Both the position numbers and the translations under genes were made by a program. Below, one piece after another: positions 48,504 to 57,404 of a stretch of DNA of 64,000 nucleotides. Within the stretch, counting starts at the first letter, position 1. Each line of letters opens with the position of its first letter. This stretch comes from Dolichospermum sp046070105. GTDB taxonomy: Bacteria > Cyanobacteriota > Cyanobacteriia > Cyanobacteriales > Nostocaceae. The notes under the pieces were generated by a model. The model saw only the letters and a program-made list of their open reading frames with translations. It was not told the DNA's origin and did not search any database. The stretch covers positions 3,076 to 67,075 of the forward strand of contig JBJUHT010000139.1 of the NCBI GenBank assembly GCA_046070105.1. The letters are read 5' to 3'.

Positions 48504-48627
48504 AGATCCCCGACTTCTTTACAGCAGATTCCTTTGTTATAAAGTACATCATAGCCCCTCCCTGCTTGCGGGGAGGGGTGATTTTGTATCCACTTATTGG
48601 TAAGTGCTGTAAGAAGTCAGGGATTTA
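48504..48627. repeat. Long hairpin repeat between convergent genes
   Basis: Outer arms AGATCCCCGACTTCTTTACA-GCA and TGCTGTAAGAAGTCAGGGAT pair almost perfectly over 22 bp; inside are the family A arm TTACAGCAGATTCC and a CCCCTCC...GGGGAGGGG hairpin. The AGATCCCCGACTTCTT arm also occurs at 60188-60220 and 62089-62120. Sits 7 bp from the cnfR stop and may end both transcripts. Confidence 0.75.
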
Positions 48628-48634
48628 TTTTAAA

Positions 48635-50224
48635 TTAAGGAATATCTAGCAATTGTCTCAAGAGCATTTGATCATCTAATTTAGCTTTTAAACGACCCTT
48701 TTCCACATCACGAATCCAGCTTTGACTTTTTTCCATTAACTTAGCTAATTCCCGTTGGGAAAGATTCATTTTTTTGCGTCCTTCTATCACTTGTTCCCCT
48801 AGTAAATTATCTGTTTGTTGATGATTGCTTTTAGCTTTAGTAGTGCGACGTTGTTTCTTATCTGATTCTGAATGCTTTTCCCAATCTGGAGGCAGTTCAA
48901 AAGCTAAAATTCGGGCATTTAAGAGCAGATTCCATTTACCACGAGGTCCGCTATCGGTGAGACGATTTTCACCACTACCGTCATTAATCCAAAATTCTAA
49001 AGCCTGATCAGGATCTTCAGGAATATCAACTAATTTAGCCCACAAAGGTTGAATTTCTGGGGGATAAGTGACAGGATCAAATAATGGTTTAATTCCATAA
49101 TGATTGAGGACTTCTAAATCATTTTCATAGGCTTTAAGAAGACGTTTTCGCTCTTCCCTATATCTAGAAGCTTGAGTTAGTTTTTCTTGACCATAAGCAA
49201 CGCGCAGCAAGGTAGGAATAGTGATGCGTTGTTCCCTACCCATTTTAGTTTTAAATAATAACCAAAGCATGAGTCTAACAGCGCCTTCATGTTGTTGCCA
49301 TAAACTCATAACCGTGGTCAATAAACTTTTAGGTAGGCTACCATATTGATAAAATGCAGTGCGTTCTTTACATCCTTGTTTGTTGAGAAAATGTTGTGTC
49401 CAAATACCAGCTTTGATTGTAAATGTTAGGCCAATCAAATATTTACACCCTTGATCATCTTCTTGAAAATGGTGTTGAGTATCTATCAAATTCCAGAGAT
49501 AACTATCTTTAATAGCAAAACTGGGAACTCTACCTTGTTGCGACCAGTCAATAGAAACCATCAGAGAACAAGTTTGATAAACGATATTTTTGATTAAACC
49601 GAGTTTGGTACTTTTGCTAAGATCCTTACGTTTTTCCAAGCCCAAATACTGTTCAATTTGTCGTTCATCAATGGTAAATTCTTCTTGCCAAGGTTGATCT
49701 AAGGCTGTGATTTTAGCCGCAAAAATCAGATGAATACAAGCAGCACGAATATCTAAATAATCAATTGCTTGTAAATTATGATTAGTGCGGTTATTAACTG
49801 GAAATAGGTTGTGAATTTGAAAAGAAATTGTCCCTTTTCCTTGATTAACTGAGCGGTTGTAATGCCAATTACCTTGTGCATTTTTTTCCCATTGTAAAGA
49901 TGTCCTTTGTGCTAATAGATTACAAGCTTCCCAGATAACTATTGCTGAAGAAAAGGTATTATTCTTACCATTAGAAAATAGATCGGAACTGGTAGTATCT
50001 CGTGGTTCAATTTTGCATCTTCCCTTTTTTGCCTGTATAGGTATGGGGGCATTTGTTGGACAAGCAATTACGCATTGTGGTTGTGAATAATGACCATCAC
50101 AATTATTGCAAAGGACAGGATCAACCCAATATTCATCATCTTCGATTTTGATTGCACCCGTAGGACATAGGGGTCGGCATTTGTCACATCCCACGCAATT
50201 GTTATTAGGAATTATATGCGGCAT
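48635..50224 (-). CDS. cnfR: Nitrogenase-gene activator CnfR (PatB)
   Basis: Master activator of nif genes under low oxygen in cyanobacteria. 529 residues from ATG 50224 (MPHIIPNNNCVGCDKC), which has AGGAAG 7 nt upstream; a frame to 50332 exists but lacks family support. N-terminal bacterial-ferredoxin domain with two cluster motifs (C10, C13, C16, C20 and C39, C42, C51, C55) acts as the oxygen/redox sensor. A long middle region follows, and the C-terminal HTH (VIEGRKKMNLSQRELAKLME, SWIRDVEKG) binds DNA. Divergent from fdxB. Confidence 0.93.
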   Translation of the reverse strand: MPHIIPNNNCVGCDKCRPLCPTGAIKIEDDEYWVDPVLCNNCDGHYSQPQCVIACPTNAPIPIQAKKGRCKIEPRDTTSSDLFSNGKNNTFSSAIVIWEACNLLAQRTSLQWEKNAQGNWHYNRSVNQGKGTISFQIHNLFPVNNRTNHNLQAIDYLDIRAACIHLIFAAKITALDQPWQEEFTIDERQIEQYLGLEKRKDLSKSTKLGLIKNIVYQTCSLMVSIDWSQQGRVPSFAIKDSYLWNLIDTQHHFQEDDQGCKYLIGLTFTIKAGIWTQHFLNKQGCKERTAFYQYGSLPKSLLTTVMSLWQQHEGAVRLMLWLLFKTKMGREQRITIPTLLRVAYGQEKLTQASRYREERKRLLKAYENDLEVLNHYGIKPLFDPVTYPPEIQPLWAKLVDIPEDPDQALEFWINDGSGENRLTDSGPRGKWNLLLNARILAFELPPDWEKHSESDKKQRRTTKAKSNHQQTDNLLGEQVIEGRKKMNLSQRELAKLMEKSQSWIRDVEKGRLKAKLDDQMLLRQLLDIP

Positions 50225-51231
50225 AGGAGGTCTTCCTACTTTAATCGTTGAGATGTTTGGCTCAAGTCTCCCCTTCCAGAAATTTTTAGATAAATGAACT
50301 ACATTTAGATTTGGTTTCGTCCCAAGGAGCAAAGGACGAAGGAGATTAAATACATAAGAACTGCTATAATGTCTTTTTTCGATTCATAATTTACTACCTA
50401 ATTACCTCTATAACCAAAAGATATTTTTCTTCTCTGGTTAATTACTTATAGTGTTGATAAAGCCAGATTTTGTAGCTATTGATATTTGACAATGTTAGGC
50501 TTTATGACTTCTTCATTAACTATAAATTTCATAAAGATTTGCATAAGATTGTTCAGTATGAGCTTGGCGGAATTTCTTAATATTTACCTAGATATTTATT
50601 GTGATAATGTTTATGCTGGGCTATATGAATTAGTCTCAATGTTTTTGATGAACATCTTTAATAGTAGGACTTACGTACAAGTCACGGAATAATGAACCAC
50701 GTTCGCGAAGCGTGCCGAAGGCATAGGAACGAAGAGAACGAAGAAAAGAGGGTTTGAGAGATATTTTGCGTAAGTCCTGAATAGTTATGCCCAAAATGGT
50801 TCAAAAATAAAGTAAATTATTTTCTAGAGTTTGTATTTATAAATACCATTAATATCATCTTTTGATCTAACTAAAAAATATTCGCAAATGGCTAGTCATT
50901 TAAGTTAATAATTAGTTGAAATAATTGATAATACTTTCTATTAATTAAGGTATTTTTTGGCTAATTGACTTAGGTTTATTGAGAAAATAAATTTAAACGT
51001 GATTTTAAAAAACCTTGGTTAATAAGCTTTTTATCCAACCAGACAGTAAAAGTTGATCAATAAGTATTTTTATCTAATACAATTAAGTAACTAAAAATAA
51101 CAATATTATTTAGCAAGTCATCAAAATTTGACAAAAAAGTTAATTTTTATGATTGAAAAAATTAAAGATTAGGGTAGTATGAAGATTAAAGGATTAACTA
51201 ACATCTAGCTAAAATTGCTGAGGTTCTATTC
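50225..51231. promoter_or_regulatory. Divergent cnfR/fdxB control region
   Basis: About 1 kb, very A+T-rich, with no convincing gene; the 68-codon ORF at 50486-50692 runs into a MITE and has no family resemblance. The region should hold the cnfR and fdxB promoters and is split by the element at 50666-50778. I could not pick out a certain NtcA (GTA-N8-TAC) or CnfR box by eye. Confidence 0.55.
50666..50778. mobile_element. MITE with 10-bp perfect terminal inverted repeats
   Basis: 113 bp bounded by AGGACTTACG (50666-50675) and CGTAAGTCCT (50769-50778). Contains the small dispersed repeat TTCGCGAAGCGTGCCGAAGG. No ORF. Its left terminus resembles the partial sequence at 10698-10713. Located inside the cnfR/fdxB regulatory region. 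Confidence 0.8.
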
Positions 51232-51525
51232 ATGGCTACATTAACAGGATTGACTTTTGGAGGTAGTGCTTGGACTCCTAAATTTGCCCAAGAAATTGAC
51301 AAAGATAAATGTATTGGTTGTGGCAGATGTATGAAAGTTTGTGGTCATAAAGTTTTAGGCTTAATGGCTTTGAACGAAGAAGGTGAATTTGTAGAAGATG
51401 AAGATGATGAAGAAATTGAACGGAAAGTAATGGTTGTTATTAAGCCAGAAAACTGTATTGGTTGTGAAGCTTGTTCTCGAATTTGTCCCAAGAATTGTTA
51501 CAGTCATACCACTTTAGACCAATAA
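51232..51525 (+). CDS. fdxB: Ferredoxin III, nif-specific (FdxB)
   Basis: 97-residue 2[4Fe-4S] ferredoxin. Cluster ligands C27, C30, C33, C37 (CIGCGRCMKVC) and C75, C78, C81, C85 (CIGCEACSRIC), separated by an acidic loop VEDEDDEEIER. The TGLTFGGSAWTPKF opening is diagnostic for FdxB of diazotrophs. Likely electron carrier for nitrogenase or its assembly. First gene of the plus-strand arm of the cnfR island; long AT-rich leader upstream. Confidence 0.94.
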   Translation: MATLTGLTFGGSAWTPKFAQEIDKDKCIGCGRCMKVCGHKVLGLMALNEEGEFVEDEDDEEIERKVMVVIKPENCIGCEACSRICPKNCYSHTTLDQ

Positions 51526-51962
51526 TTTTGGGTAATTTTTAGACAGTGTGATTAACTCAAAAACACTGATGATTTCTGTCAAATTTTTCAGCAAGGTAAT
51601 TAGAGGGTAATCTCGATATTTACAGAATTTAATAAAAAAGTTCAAAGTAAACAGAAACGTAAATCATTAATTGTTAATTTCTAAAAAATCATACTTGCTA
51701 CTATTTTTTCTAAGTTTATTTGATGGTTGACATAACATAACCAATTCAGATCCTCAATTTTTTGAATAAGTTGGGGATTTTGTGGTTATCAATATGAAAA
51801 AATATGGAAGTTTAGCCATTTTTTGCGAGTTATAAGTTAGAACAATAATAGTGAAAAATCAAAAGATGATTCTCCTTATAAAAGAGAATTATTGATCTAT
51901 AGAAACAAAGTCTATCTTCACTGACTGTTGTTTTATTACTGTTTACAAAGCAGGTAGCATTT
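51526..51962. other. Intergenic region upstream of coxB
   Basis: 437 bp of A+T-rich DNA with no gene. It probably carries a separate heterocyst-specific promoter for coxBAC, since the gap is too long for simple read-through coupling. No defined motif was identified. Confidence 0.45.
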
Positions 51963-52898
51963 ATGCAAAAAGTTCCTGTTTCGCTGTGGACACTGTTAGC
52001 TGGGATGATCATAGCCCCTATCAGTATCTGGATTGGTCAAAATCATCATTTATTACCGGAAGCAGCATCGCAACAAGCGCCTTTGGTAGATGGTTTTTTC
52101 AATATCATGTTTACAATTGCAGTAGCCCTTTTTTTAGTAGTTGAAGGGACAATTCTGCTGTTTCTAGTTATCTACAGACGAAGAAAAGGAGATAATTCCG
52201 ATGGTGTAACTGTAGAAGGTAACTTGAGTTTAGAGATTTTCTGGACAGCAATTCCTACAGTAATTGTGATATTTTTAGGCATTTATAGCGTTGATATTTA
52301 TAACCAAATGGGTGGTTTTGGTGTGGGTAGTCATCCTCACCATGAGTCAACAACTGTTATGAATGTTAGTCATACAACTAATATTGGTATTGGTGAAAAT
52401 CCTCAAACCAAAAATAAACCTGCTGATTTAGTTGTAGATGTCAAAGGAATGCAATTTGCGTGGTTATTTAATTATCCTGTAAGTGGTGTTTCTGCTGGAG
52501 AATTGCACGTTCCCGTGGGTACTGATGTCCAATTAAATTTATCCGCAGATGATGTAATTCACTCTTTTTGGGTTCCCCAATTTCGTCTCAAACAAGATGC
52601 TATTCCTGGTGTTCCTACTCAACTGCGATTTACAGCTACAAAAACTGGTACTTATCCAGTAGTTTGTACAGAATTATGTGGTGGTTATCATGGTTCAATG
52701 CGGACACAGGTAATTGTTCATGAACGAGAAGATTTTGATGCTTGGATGAGTGAAAATCAAATTGCTGAACATCAAAAAATGAATCATGCAGTGGCTGTGA
52801 ATTTAGAGAATTTATCCCCATCAGAATTTCTAGCCCCCTACACTCAGAATTTAGATGTAACTCCCGCAAATCTTGAGTCATTAGCCCATCAATTTTAG
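51963..52898 (+). CDS. coxB: Cytochrome c oxidase subunit II (heterocyst Cox2 type)
   Basis: 311 residues. N-terminal signal-anchor and two membrane helices (about 10-25, 48-71, 93-111), then a periplasmic/lumenal cupredoxin domain. The CuA ligands are complete: H200, C235, E237, C239, H243, M246 (CTELCGGYHGSM). QFAWLFNYP is the tryptophan-rich electron entry region. A His-rich insert HPHHEST lies near 124-130. Position next to cnfR and fdxB identifies it as the cox2 oxidase that removes oxygen in heterocysts. Confidence 0.93.
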   Translation: MQKVPVSLWTLLAGMIIAPISIWIGQNHHLLPEAASQQAPLVDGFFNIMFTIAVALFLVVEGTILLFLVIYRRRKGDNSDGVTVEGNLSLEIFWTAIPTVIVIFLGIYSVDIYNQMGGFGVGSHPHHESTTVMNVSHTTNIGIGENPQTKNKPADLVVDVKGMQFAWLFNYPVSGVSAGELHVPVGTDVQLNLSADDVIHSFWVPQFRLKQDAIPGVPTQLRFTATKTGTYPVVCTELCGGYHGSMRTQVIVHEREDFDAWMSENQIAEHQKMNHAVAVNLENLSPSEFLAPYTQNLDVTPANLESLAHQF

Positions 52899-53034
52899 AT
52901 TTTGGATTTGAGATTGATTCTTGTCTAAAATTTTGGATATTGAATCATCAAAATCGAAGTTTAAAATCTAAAGTTCAGTCGTTACTAATTATTAGCTAAT
53001 AACTGAAACCTGACAAAAGACAACCAACAAAAAT

Positions 53035-54711
53035 ATGACACAAGTAGATTTTCCAGTTAATCCTCCACCCAATGAAAATCAAGCACCAACGCTGCTAAAT
53101 ACTCATAGTTCTCATCCCACAGCGTGGAAAGTTAGAGATTATTTTACATTTAATACCGATCACAAAGTTATTGGTATTCAATACTTAGTGACAGCCTTTG
53201 TATTCTATCTCATTGGTGGGTTAATGGCGATCGCAATTCGCACAGAATTAGCCACACCAGACTCAGATTTTATTGATCCAAATCTCTACAATGCCTTCAT
53301 GACAAATCATGGAACAATCATGATTTTCCTATGGATTGTACCCAGTGCCATTGGTGGATTTGGTAACTATCTAGTTCCCTTAATGATGGGTGCTAGAGAT
53401 ATGGCTTTTCCTAAATTAAATGCGATCGCTTTTTGGTTAAATCCAGTCGCTGGATTATTACTATTACTAAGTTTTTTCTTTGGTGGTTCTCAATCTGGTT
53501 GGACAGCTTACCCACCATTAAGTTTAGTTACCGCCAACAACGCCCAAAGTTTATGGATTTTGTCCATTGTTTTAGTTGGAACTTCTTCAATTTTAGGTTC
53601 TATTAACTTTGTCATCACCATTTTGATGATGAAAGTTCCCAGCATGAAATGGGATCAAGTTCCCCTATTTTGTTGGGCAATTCTAGCAACTTCCATCCTC
53701 GCACTTTTATCTACTCCAGTATTAGCAGCAGGTTTAATCTTGCTGTTATTTGATATTAACTTCGGGACATCTTTTTTCAAACCAGACGCAGGTGGTAATG
53801 TCGTTATTTACCAACATTTATTCTGGTTTTATTCCCACCCGGCAGTTTATTTAATGATTCTGCCGATTTTCGGAATTATGTCCGAAATTATTCCCACCCA
53901 CGCCCGCAAACCGATTTTTGGTTATAAAGCCATTGCCTTTTCCACCGTTGCTATTTGCGTCGTTGGTTTATTCGTTTGGGTACACCATATGTTTACCAGT
54001 GGTACACCTGGATGGATGCGGATGTTCTTCACCATTTCCACACTCATAGTAGCAGTCCCCACTGGTGTAAAAATATTCGGTTGGGTAGCGACCCTCTGGG
54101 GCGGAAAAATCCGCTTTACCAGCGCCATGTTATTTGCTATTGGTTTACTTTCCATGTTCGTCATGGGCGGTTTAAGCGGTGTCACCATGGGAACAGCCCC
54201 CTTTGATGTTCACGTTCACGATACTTATTACGTAGTTGGTCATTTTCACTACGTTTTATTTGGTGGTTCAGTCTTTGGGATTTACGCAGGTATCTATCAC
54301 TGGTTCCCCAAAATCACCGGGAGAATGATGAACGAAACCTGGGGACGAATTCATTTTATACTGACATTCATCGGTACAAACCTGACATTTCTACCCATGC
54401 ACAAACTGGGTTTACAAGGAATGCCCCGCCGAGTTGCCATGTATGACCCCCAATTTGCCAGCTTAAACCAGCTTTGCACCATTGGCGCAATCCTTTTAGG
54501 TATTTCCGTCATTCCCTTCGCTTTAAACGCCATTTACAGTTGGCAAAAAGGCGAAATTGCTGGTGACAACCCCTGGGAAAGTTTAACTTTAGAATGGACA
54601 ACCAGTTCCCCACCCATTATTGAAAACTGGGAAGTTCTACCAGTTGTTACCCATGGACCCTATGACTACGGACACCATGATCAATCGTCGGTTACACAAG
54701 TATTAAGTTAA
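53035..54711 (+). CDS. coxA: Cytochrome c oxidase subunit I (heterocyst Cox2 type)
   Basis: 558-residue haem-copper oxidase core with 12 helices. Seen: the low-spin haem ligand in FMTNHGTIMIF, WFYSHPAVYLMILP with the CuB histidine and cross-linked Tyr, VHHMFTSG, and HDTYYVVGHFHYVLFGGS carrying the two axial histidines. A-type oxidase (K- and D-channel residues appear present). 136 bp after coxB in the same operon. Terminal oxidase protecting nitrogenase from oxygen. Confidence 0.95.
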   Translation: MTQVDFPVNPPPNENQAPTLLNTHSSHPTAWKVRDYFTFNTDHKVIGIQYLVTAFVFYLIGGLMAIAIRTELATPDSDFIDPNLYNAFMTNHGTIMIFLWIVPSAIGGFGNYLVPLMMGARDMAFPKLNAIAFWLNPVAGLLLLLSFFFGGSQSGWTAYPPLSLVTANNAQSLWILSIVLVGTSSILGSINFVITILMMKVPSMKWDQVPLFCWAILATSILALLSTPVLAAGLILLLFDINFGTSFFKPDAGGNVVIYQHLFWFYSHPAVYLMILPIFGIMSEIIPTHARKPIFGYKAIAFSTVAICVVGLFVWVHHMFTSGTPGWMRMFFTISTLIVAVPTGVKIFGWVATLWGGKIRFTSAMLFAIGLLSMFVMGGLSGVTMGTAPFDVHVHDTYYVVGHFHYVLFGGSVFGIYAGIYHWFPKITGRMMNETWGRIHFILTFIGTNLTFLPMHKLGLQGMPRRVAMYDPQFASLNQLCTIGAILLGISVIPFALNAIYSWQKGEIAGDNPWESLTLEWTTSSPPIIENWEVLPVVTHGPYDYGHHDQSSVTQVLS

Positions 54712-54721
54712 GAGAAATTGT

Positions 54722-54790
54722 AGGTTGGGTGAAGCGATAGCGCAACCCAACAAACCTCGCAAAAAGTTGGGTTTTTTACATCAACCCAAC
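54722..54790. repeat. Dispersed GTTGGGT/ACCCAAC repeat between coxA and coxC
   Basis: GTAGGTTGGGTGAAGCGATA, then GCGCAACCCAACA and GTTGGGTTTTTT...CAACCCAAC. Two hairpins possible. Inserted within the cox operon; the same composite is at 8388-8470. Confidence 0.75.
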
Positions 54791-54815
54791 ATCTATTGAT
54801 CATTAGGAAAATAAT

Positions 54816-55406
54816 ATGACTGCAATTACACCCAGTGAAGATCATAGCAACGGAGAACATCCAGATTTACGAGTGTGGGGTTTAATCACATTTCTCGCTT
54901 CTGAATCTTTAATGTTTGGCGGATTTTTCGCCACCTATTTGTTTTTTAAAGGGACGACAGCAGTTTGGCCACCCCAAGGCACAGAAGTAGAATTATTTAT
55001 CCCCGCTATTAACACTATCATCCTCGTTTCTAGCAGTTTTGTCATTCATTTTGGTGATATGGCAATTAAAAGAAATAGTGTAGGTTGGATGCGGTTTTGG
55101 TATTTTATCACGGCCATTATGGGTGCTGTATTCCTAGCAGGTCAAGTTTATGAATACATGAATTTAGGTTATGGATTCACTACTAATGTTTTCTCGAATT
55201 GCTTTTATTTAATGACAGGTTTTCATGGCTTGCACGTCTTTGTAGGACTGTTATTAATTTTAGGTGTCCTATGGCGTTCTTTCCGTCGTGATCATTATTC
55301 TGCTACTAAACATACTGGCATAGAAATGGCGGAAATTTACTGGCACTTTGTTGATATTATTTGGATTATTCTCTTTACTTTGGTCTATCTTCTCAATATT
55401 TTGTAA
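54816..55406 (+). CDS. coxC: Cytochrome c oxidase subunit III (heterocyst Cox2 type)
   Basis: 196 residues with five membrane helices, the short bacterial form. FLASESLMFGGFFATYLFFKG, TGFHGLHVFVGL and EIYWHFVDIIWIILFTLVYL are subunit III hallmarks. It follows coxA by 104 bp, with a dispersed repeat in the gap. Completes the coxBAC oxidase set. Confidence 0.94.
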   Translation: MTAITPSEDHSNGEHPDLRVWGLITFLASESLMFGGFFATYLFFKGTTAVWPPQGTEVELFIPAINTIILVSSSFVIHFGDMAIKRNSVGWMRFWYFITAIMGAVFLAGQVYEYMNLGYGFTTNVFSNCFYLMTGFHGLHVFVGLLLILGVLWRSFRRDHYSATKHTGIEMAEIYWHFVDIIWIILFTLVYLLNIL

Positions 55407-55501
55407 AAATGGATTGTGAGTAATTCCCAATTATGAATTACTCATATTCTTATCTAAAAAATTATCATAATTCCCGCAAAAATTTCTAGCAATTAACTAT
55501 T

Positions 55502-55987
55502 ATGGAAACAGATACAAATAGATTTTCATGGTTTGATGTTGCAGATGATATCAAAGAATTATTAATATTAGCTGCAAACACCTGGGAAAATACAGAAGAA
55601 TCTACAAAATATATGCAGCAAGCTTTGGCTAAAACAGCAGATAATACAGATATTTTAGTCGCAGCTTATAGATATTTCTACTACAAAAATAATTATAGTT
55701 TAGCACTGACAACGGCAGAGAAAATAACTGCTAAAATCAAAGAAATAGAAAATCTACCTGATAATTGGGAAGAACTTAAACCTATCCTAATCAAACGTCA
55801 AGAAGAACCCCAAATCAGATTGTATTTGAATGCTTATGCTGCTGCTGGTTTGGTATTAGCTAAACTAGGAAAAATAGATCAAGCCAAGGAAATTAGTAGC
55901 AGAATTACAGAAATTAATCACAAAAATGATTTTGGTGCTGGTATTCTTCTCGATATTTTAACTCGTCCACCAGAAACAGATGATTAA
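55502..55987 (+). CDS. Uncharacterised helical (TPR-like) protein of the heterocyst island
   Basis: 161 residues, acidic, all helical: SWFDVADDIKELLILAANTW, STKYMQQALAKTADNTDILV, AAYRYFYYKNNYSLALTTAE, and a last block ending DILTRPPETDD. The spacing reads like three TPR-type hairpins. It sits after coxC and 13 bp before the cupin gene, so it is probably in the same transcript and may be a scaffold or assembly factor used in diazotrophic cells. No enzyme motif. Confidence 0.75.
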   Translation: METDTNRFSWFDVADDIKELLILAANTWENTEESTKYMQQALAKTADNTDILVAAYRYFYYKNNYSLALTTAEKITAKIKEIENLPDNWEELKPILIKRQEEPQIRLYLNAYAAAGLVLAKLGKIDQAKEISSRITEINHKNDFGAGILLDILTRPPETDD

Positions 55988-56000
55988 ACGTTCATAAATT

Positions 56001-56612
56001 ATGCAAGGTCAAGATTTGTTTGTTACAGAAAATGGAGAATATCAAATTTGTAAATCAGCAAGATCATGGGATTTATTGCAGGATAATTATCGTCTATATC
56101 GCTTTTTAACTCAAGTGGAAGATGTACTCAATCATGTTGAAGAAGAATCAACCCAACTTCCAGCCATAAGAACGCTAGTAAGACGATTAATTGTTAATTC
56201 CTATTGGGTACAAAGTCAGTTTTTAAAACCTGATGCCAAAACGGGAATTTCTGTTTTATTATTATATGATGAATTAGGATTTCCCTTAACAGTACAAACA
56301 GTAACATTTGCACCAGGAACAACTTCCACTATTCATAATCATGGCACATGGGGAGTAATCGCAATATTAAAAGGTCAGGAAAAAAACACATTTTGGCGAC
56401 GTACTGAAAATCCTGACTTCCCTGATCAAATTGAAAAAACAGGAGAAATAAACTTATTTCCAGGTGACATTATCAGCTTAACATCTCAGACAATACATCA
56501 TGTTCAAGCAATGGGTGAAGAACCAACAGTAACATTTAATATTTATGGAGAAACCAACCCAAAACAGAGATTTGAATTTGATGTAATTAACCACATTGCT
56601 AAAAATTTTTAA
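56001..56612 (+). CDS. Cupin / cysteine-dioxygenase-like protein
   Basis: 203 residues. A cupin with the metal motif TIHNHGTWGVIAILKGQEKN (H112, H114, plus E127-type ligand region) and the second motif GDIISLTSQTIHHV with H166/H167. This resembles thiol dioxygenases (cysteine dioxygenase, 3-mercaptopropionate dioxygenase) that use Fe(II) and O2. Immediate neighbour of the helical protein and followed by a nitrogenase-associated gene, so a role in sulfur handling or oxygen use during nitrogen fixation is possible but unproven. Confidence 0.8.
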   Translation: MQGQDLFVTENGEYQICKSARSWDLLQDNYRLYRFLTQVEDVLNHVEEESTQLPAIRTLVRRLIVNSYWVQSQFLKPDAKTGISVLLLYDELGFPLTVQTVTFAPGTTSTIHNHGTWGVIAILKGQEKNTFWRRTENPDFPDQIEKTGEINLFPGDIISLTSQTIHHVQAMGEEPTVTFNIYGETNPKQRFEFDVINHIAKNF

Positions 56613-56699
56613 AGAATTTTCAAGCTAATGGCAAAAACAAAAAATGTTATAATTTCGGGATATAGGTGTTAGCTATCAATCAAAAAAAATTATCTTGAA

Positions 56700-56729
56700 T
56701 CTGCGTTTATCTGCGTTTATCTGCGTTTA
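56700..56729. repeat. Triple 10-bp tandem repeat TCTGCGTTTA
   Basis: Three exact copies of TCTGCGTTTA in the leader of the nitrogenase-associated gene, 33 bp before its start codon. Confidence 0.85.
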
Positions 56730-56762
56730 ATTTACATCCAGAAATCAATAGGAGAAATAGCA

Positions 56763-57239
56763 ATGGCCAGAGTAATTTTCTATGAAAAACCAGGCTGTAA
56801 AAACAATACCAGACAAAAAGTATTACTCACAGCCGCAGGTCATGAAGTAGTAGCATATAGTTTGTTAACAGAACCTTGGACAGTGGAAAAATTGCGGTCA
56901 TTTTTTGGCGATCGCCCGGTAATAGAATGGTTTAATAAAGCCGCACCCAGGGTAAAATCAGGAGAGGTGAATCCTGAAAATATCACCGCTGAAAATGCTT
57001 TAATCATGATGCTGAAAGATCCTTTATTAATTCGTCGTCCTTTGATACAAGTAGGAGACAAAAGAGAAATCGGTTTTGATGTCGAGAAAATTGACGCATG
57101 GATAGGCTTAAAACCTGTGGATGACTCTTTGCAACAAATCAGCGAAAAACTGATGCAGCAAGACCTCCAAGGCTGTGCTAATAAAGATAATCACGACCAC
57201 CATCATGGTCAAGGTGGTTGTAAAAATCACAAACAATAA
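56763..57239 (+). CDS. Nitrogenase-associated ArsC/Spx-like protein
   Basis: 158 residues. Glutaredoxin-like ArsC fold with single cysteine C12 (YEKPGCKNN) and the DPLLIRRPLI segment carrying the family Arg residues. This matches the nitrogenase-associated protein family of diazotrophs. The tail is unusual: DNHDHHHGQGGCKNH (142-156) has five to six histidines and a cysteine, a probable metal-binding extension. GGAGAAATAGCA precedes the ATG. End of the nif-support arm. Confidence 0.85.
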   Translation: MARVIFYEKPGCKNNTRQKVLLTAAGHEVVAYSLLTEPWTVEKLRSFFGDRPVIEWFNKAAPRVKSGEVNPENITAENALIMMLKDPLLIRRPLIQVGDKREIGFDVEKIDAWIGLKPVDDSLQQISEKLMQQDLQGCANKDNHDHHHGQGGCKNHKQ

Positions 57240-57249
57240 CTAACAATTT

Positions 57250-57372
57250 AGTAGGGTGTGTTAGCGTCAGCGTAACGCACCTGTGAACAGTTTATTTTTT
57301 AAGTCTATATATTAATAAATATTGGTGCGTTATTTAAAAAGATTTTGTTGGGTAACAAAATAGTTAACCCAA
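57250..57372. repeat. Dispersed GTAGGGTG...CGTAACGCACC and ACCCAAC repeats
   Basis: GTAGGGTGTGTTAGCGTCAG, CGTAACGCACC, then GGTGCGTTATTTAAAAAG and TTGTTGGGTAAC...AACCCAACTTAC. Same repeat text as 62778-62806 and 28650-28690. Lies between convergent genes and could work as terminator hairpins. Confidence 0.65.
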
Positions 57373-57404
57373 CTTACAAGATATTCAGAATTTGGTTGAA
57401 TTAA

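Noticed and set aside
50486..50692. 68-codon ORF in the cnfR/fdxB intergenic region
   Set aside because: Hydrophobic low-complexity translation, runs into a MITE, no family resemblance.
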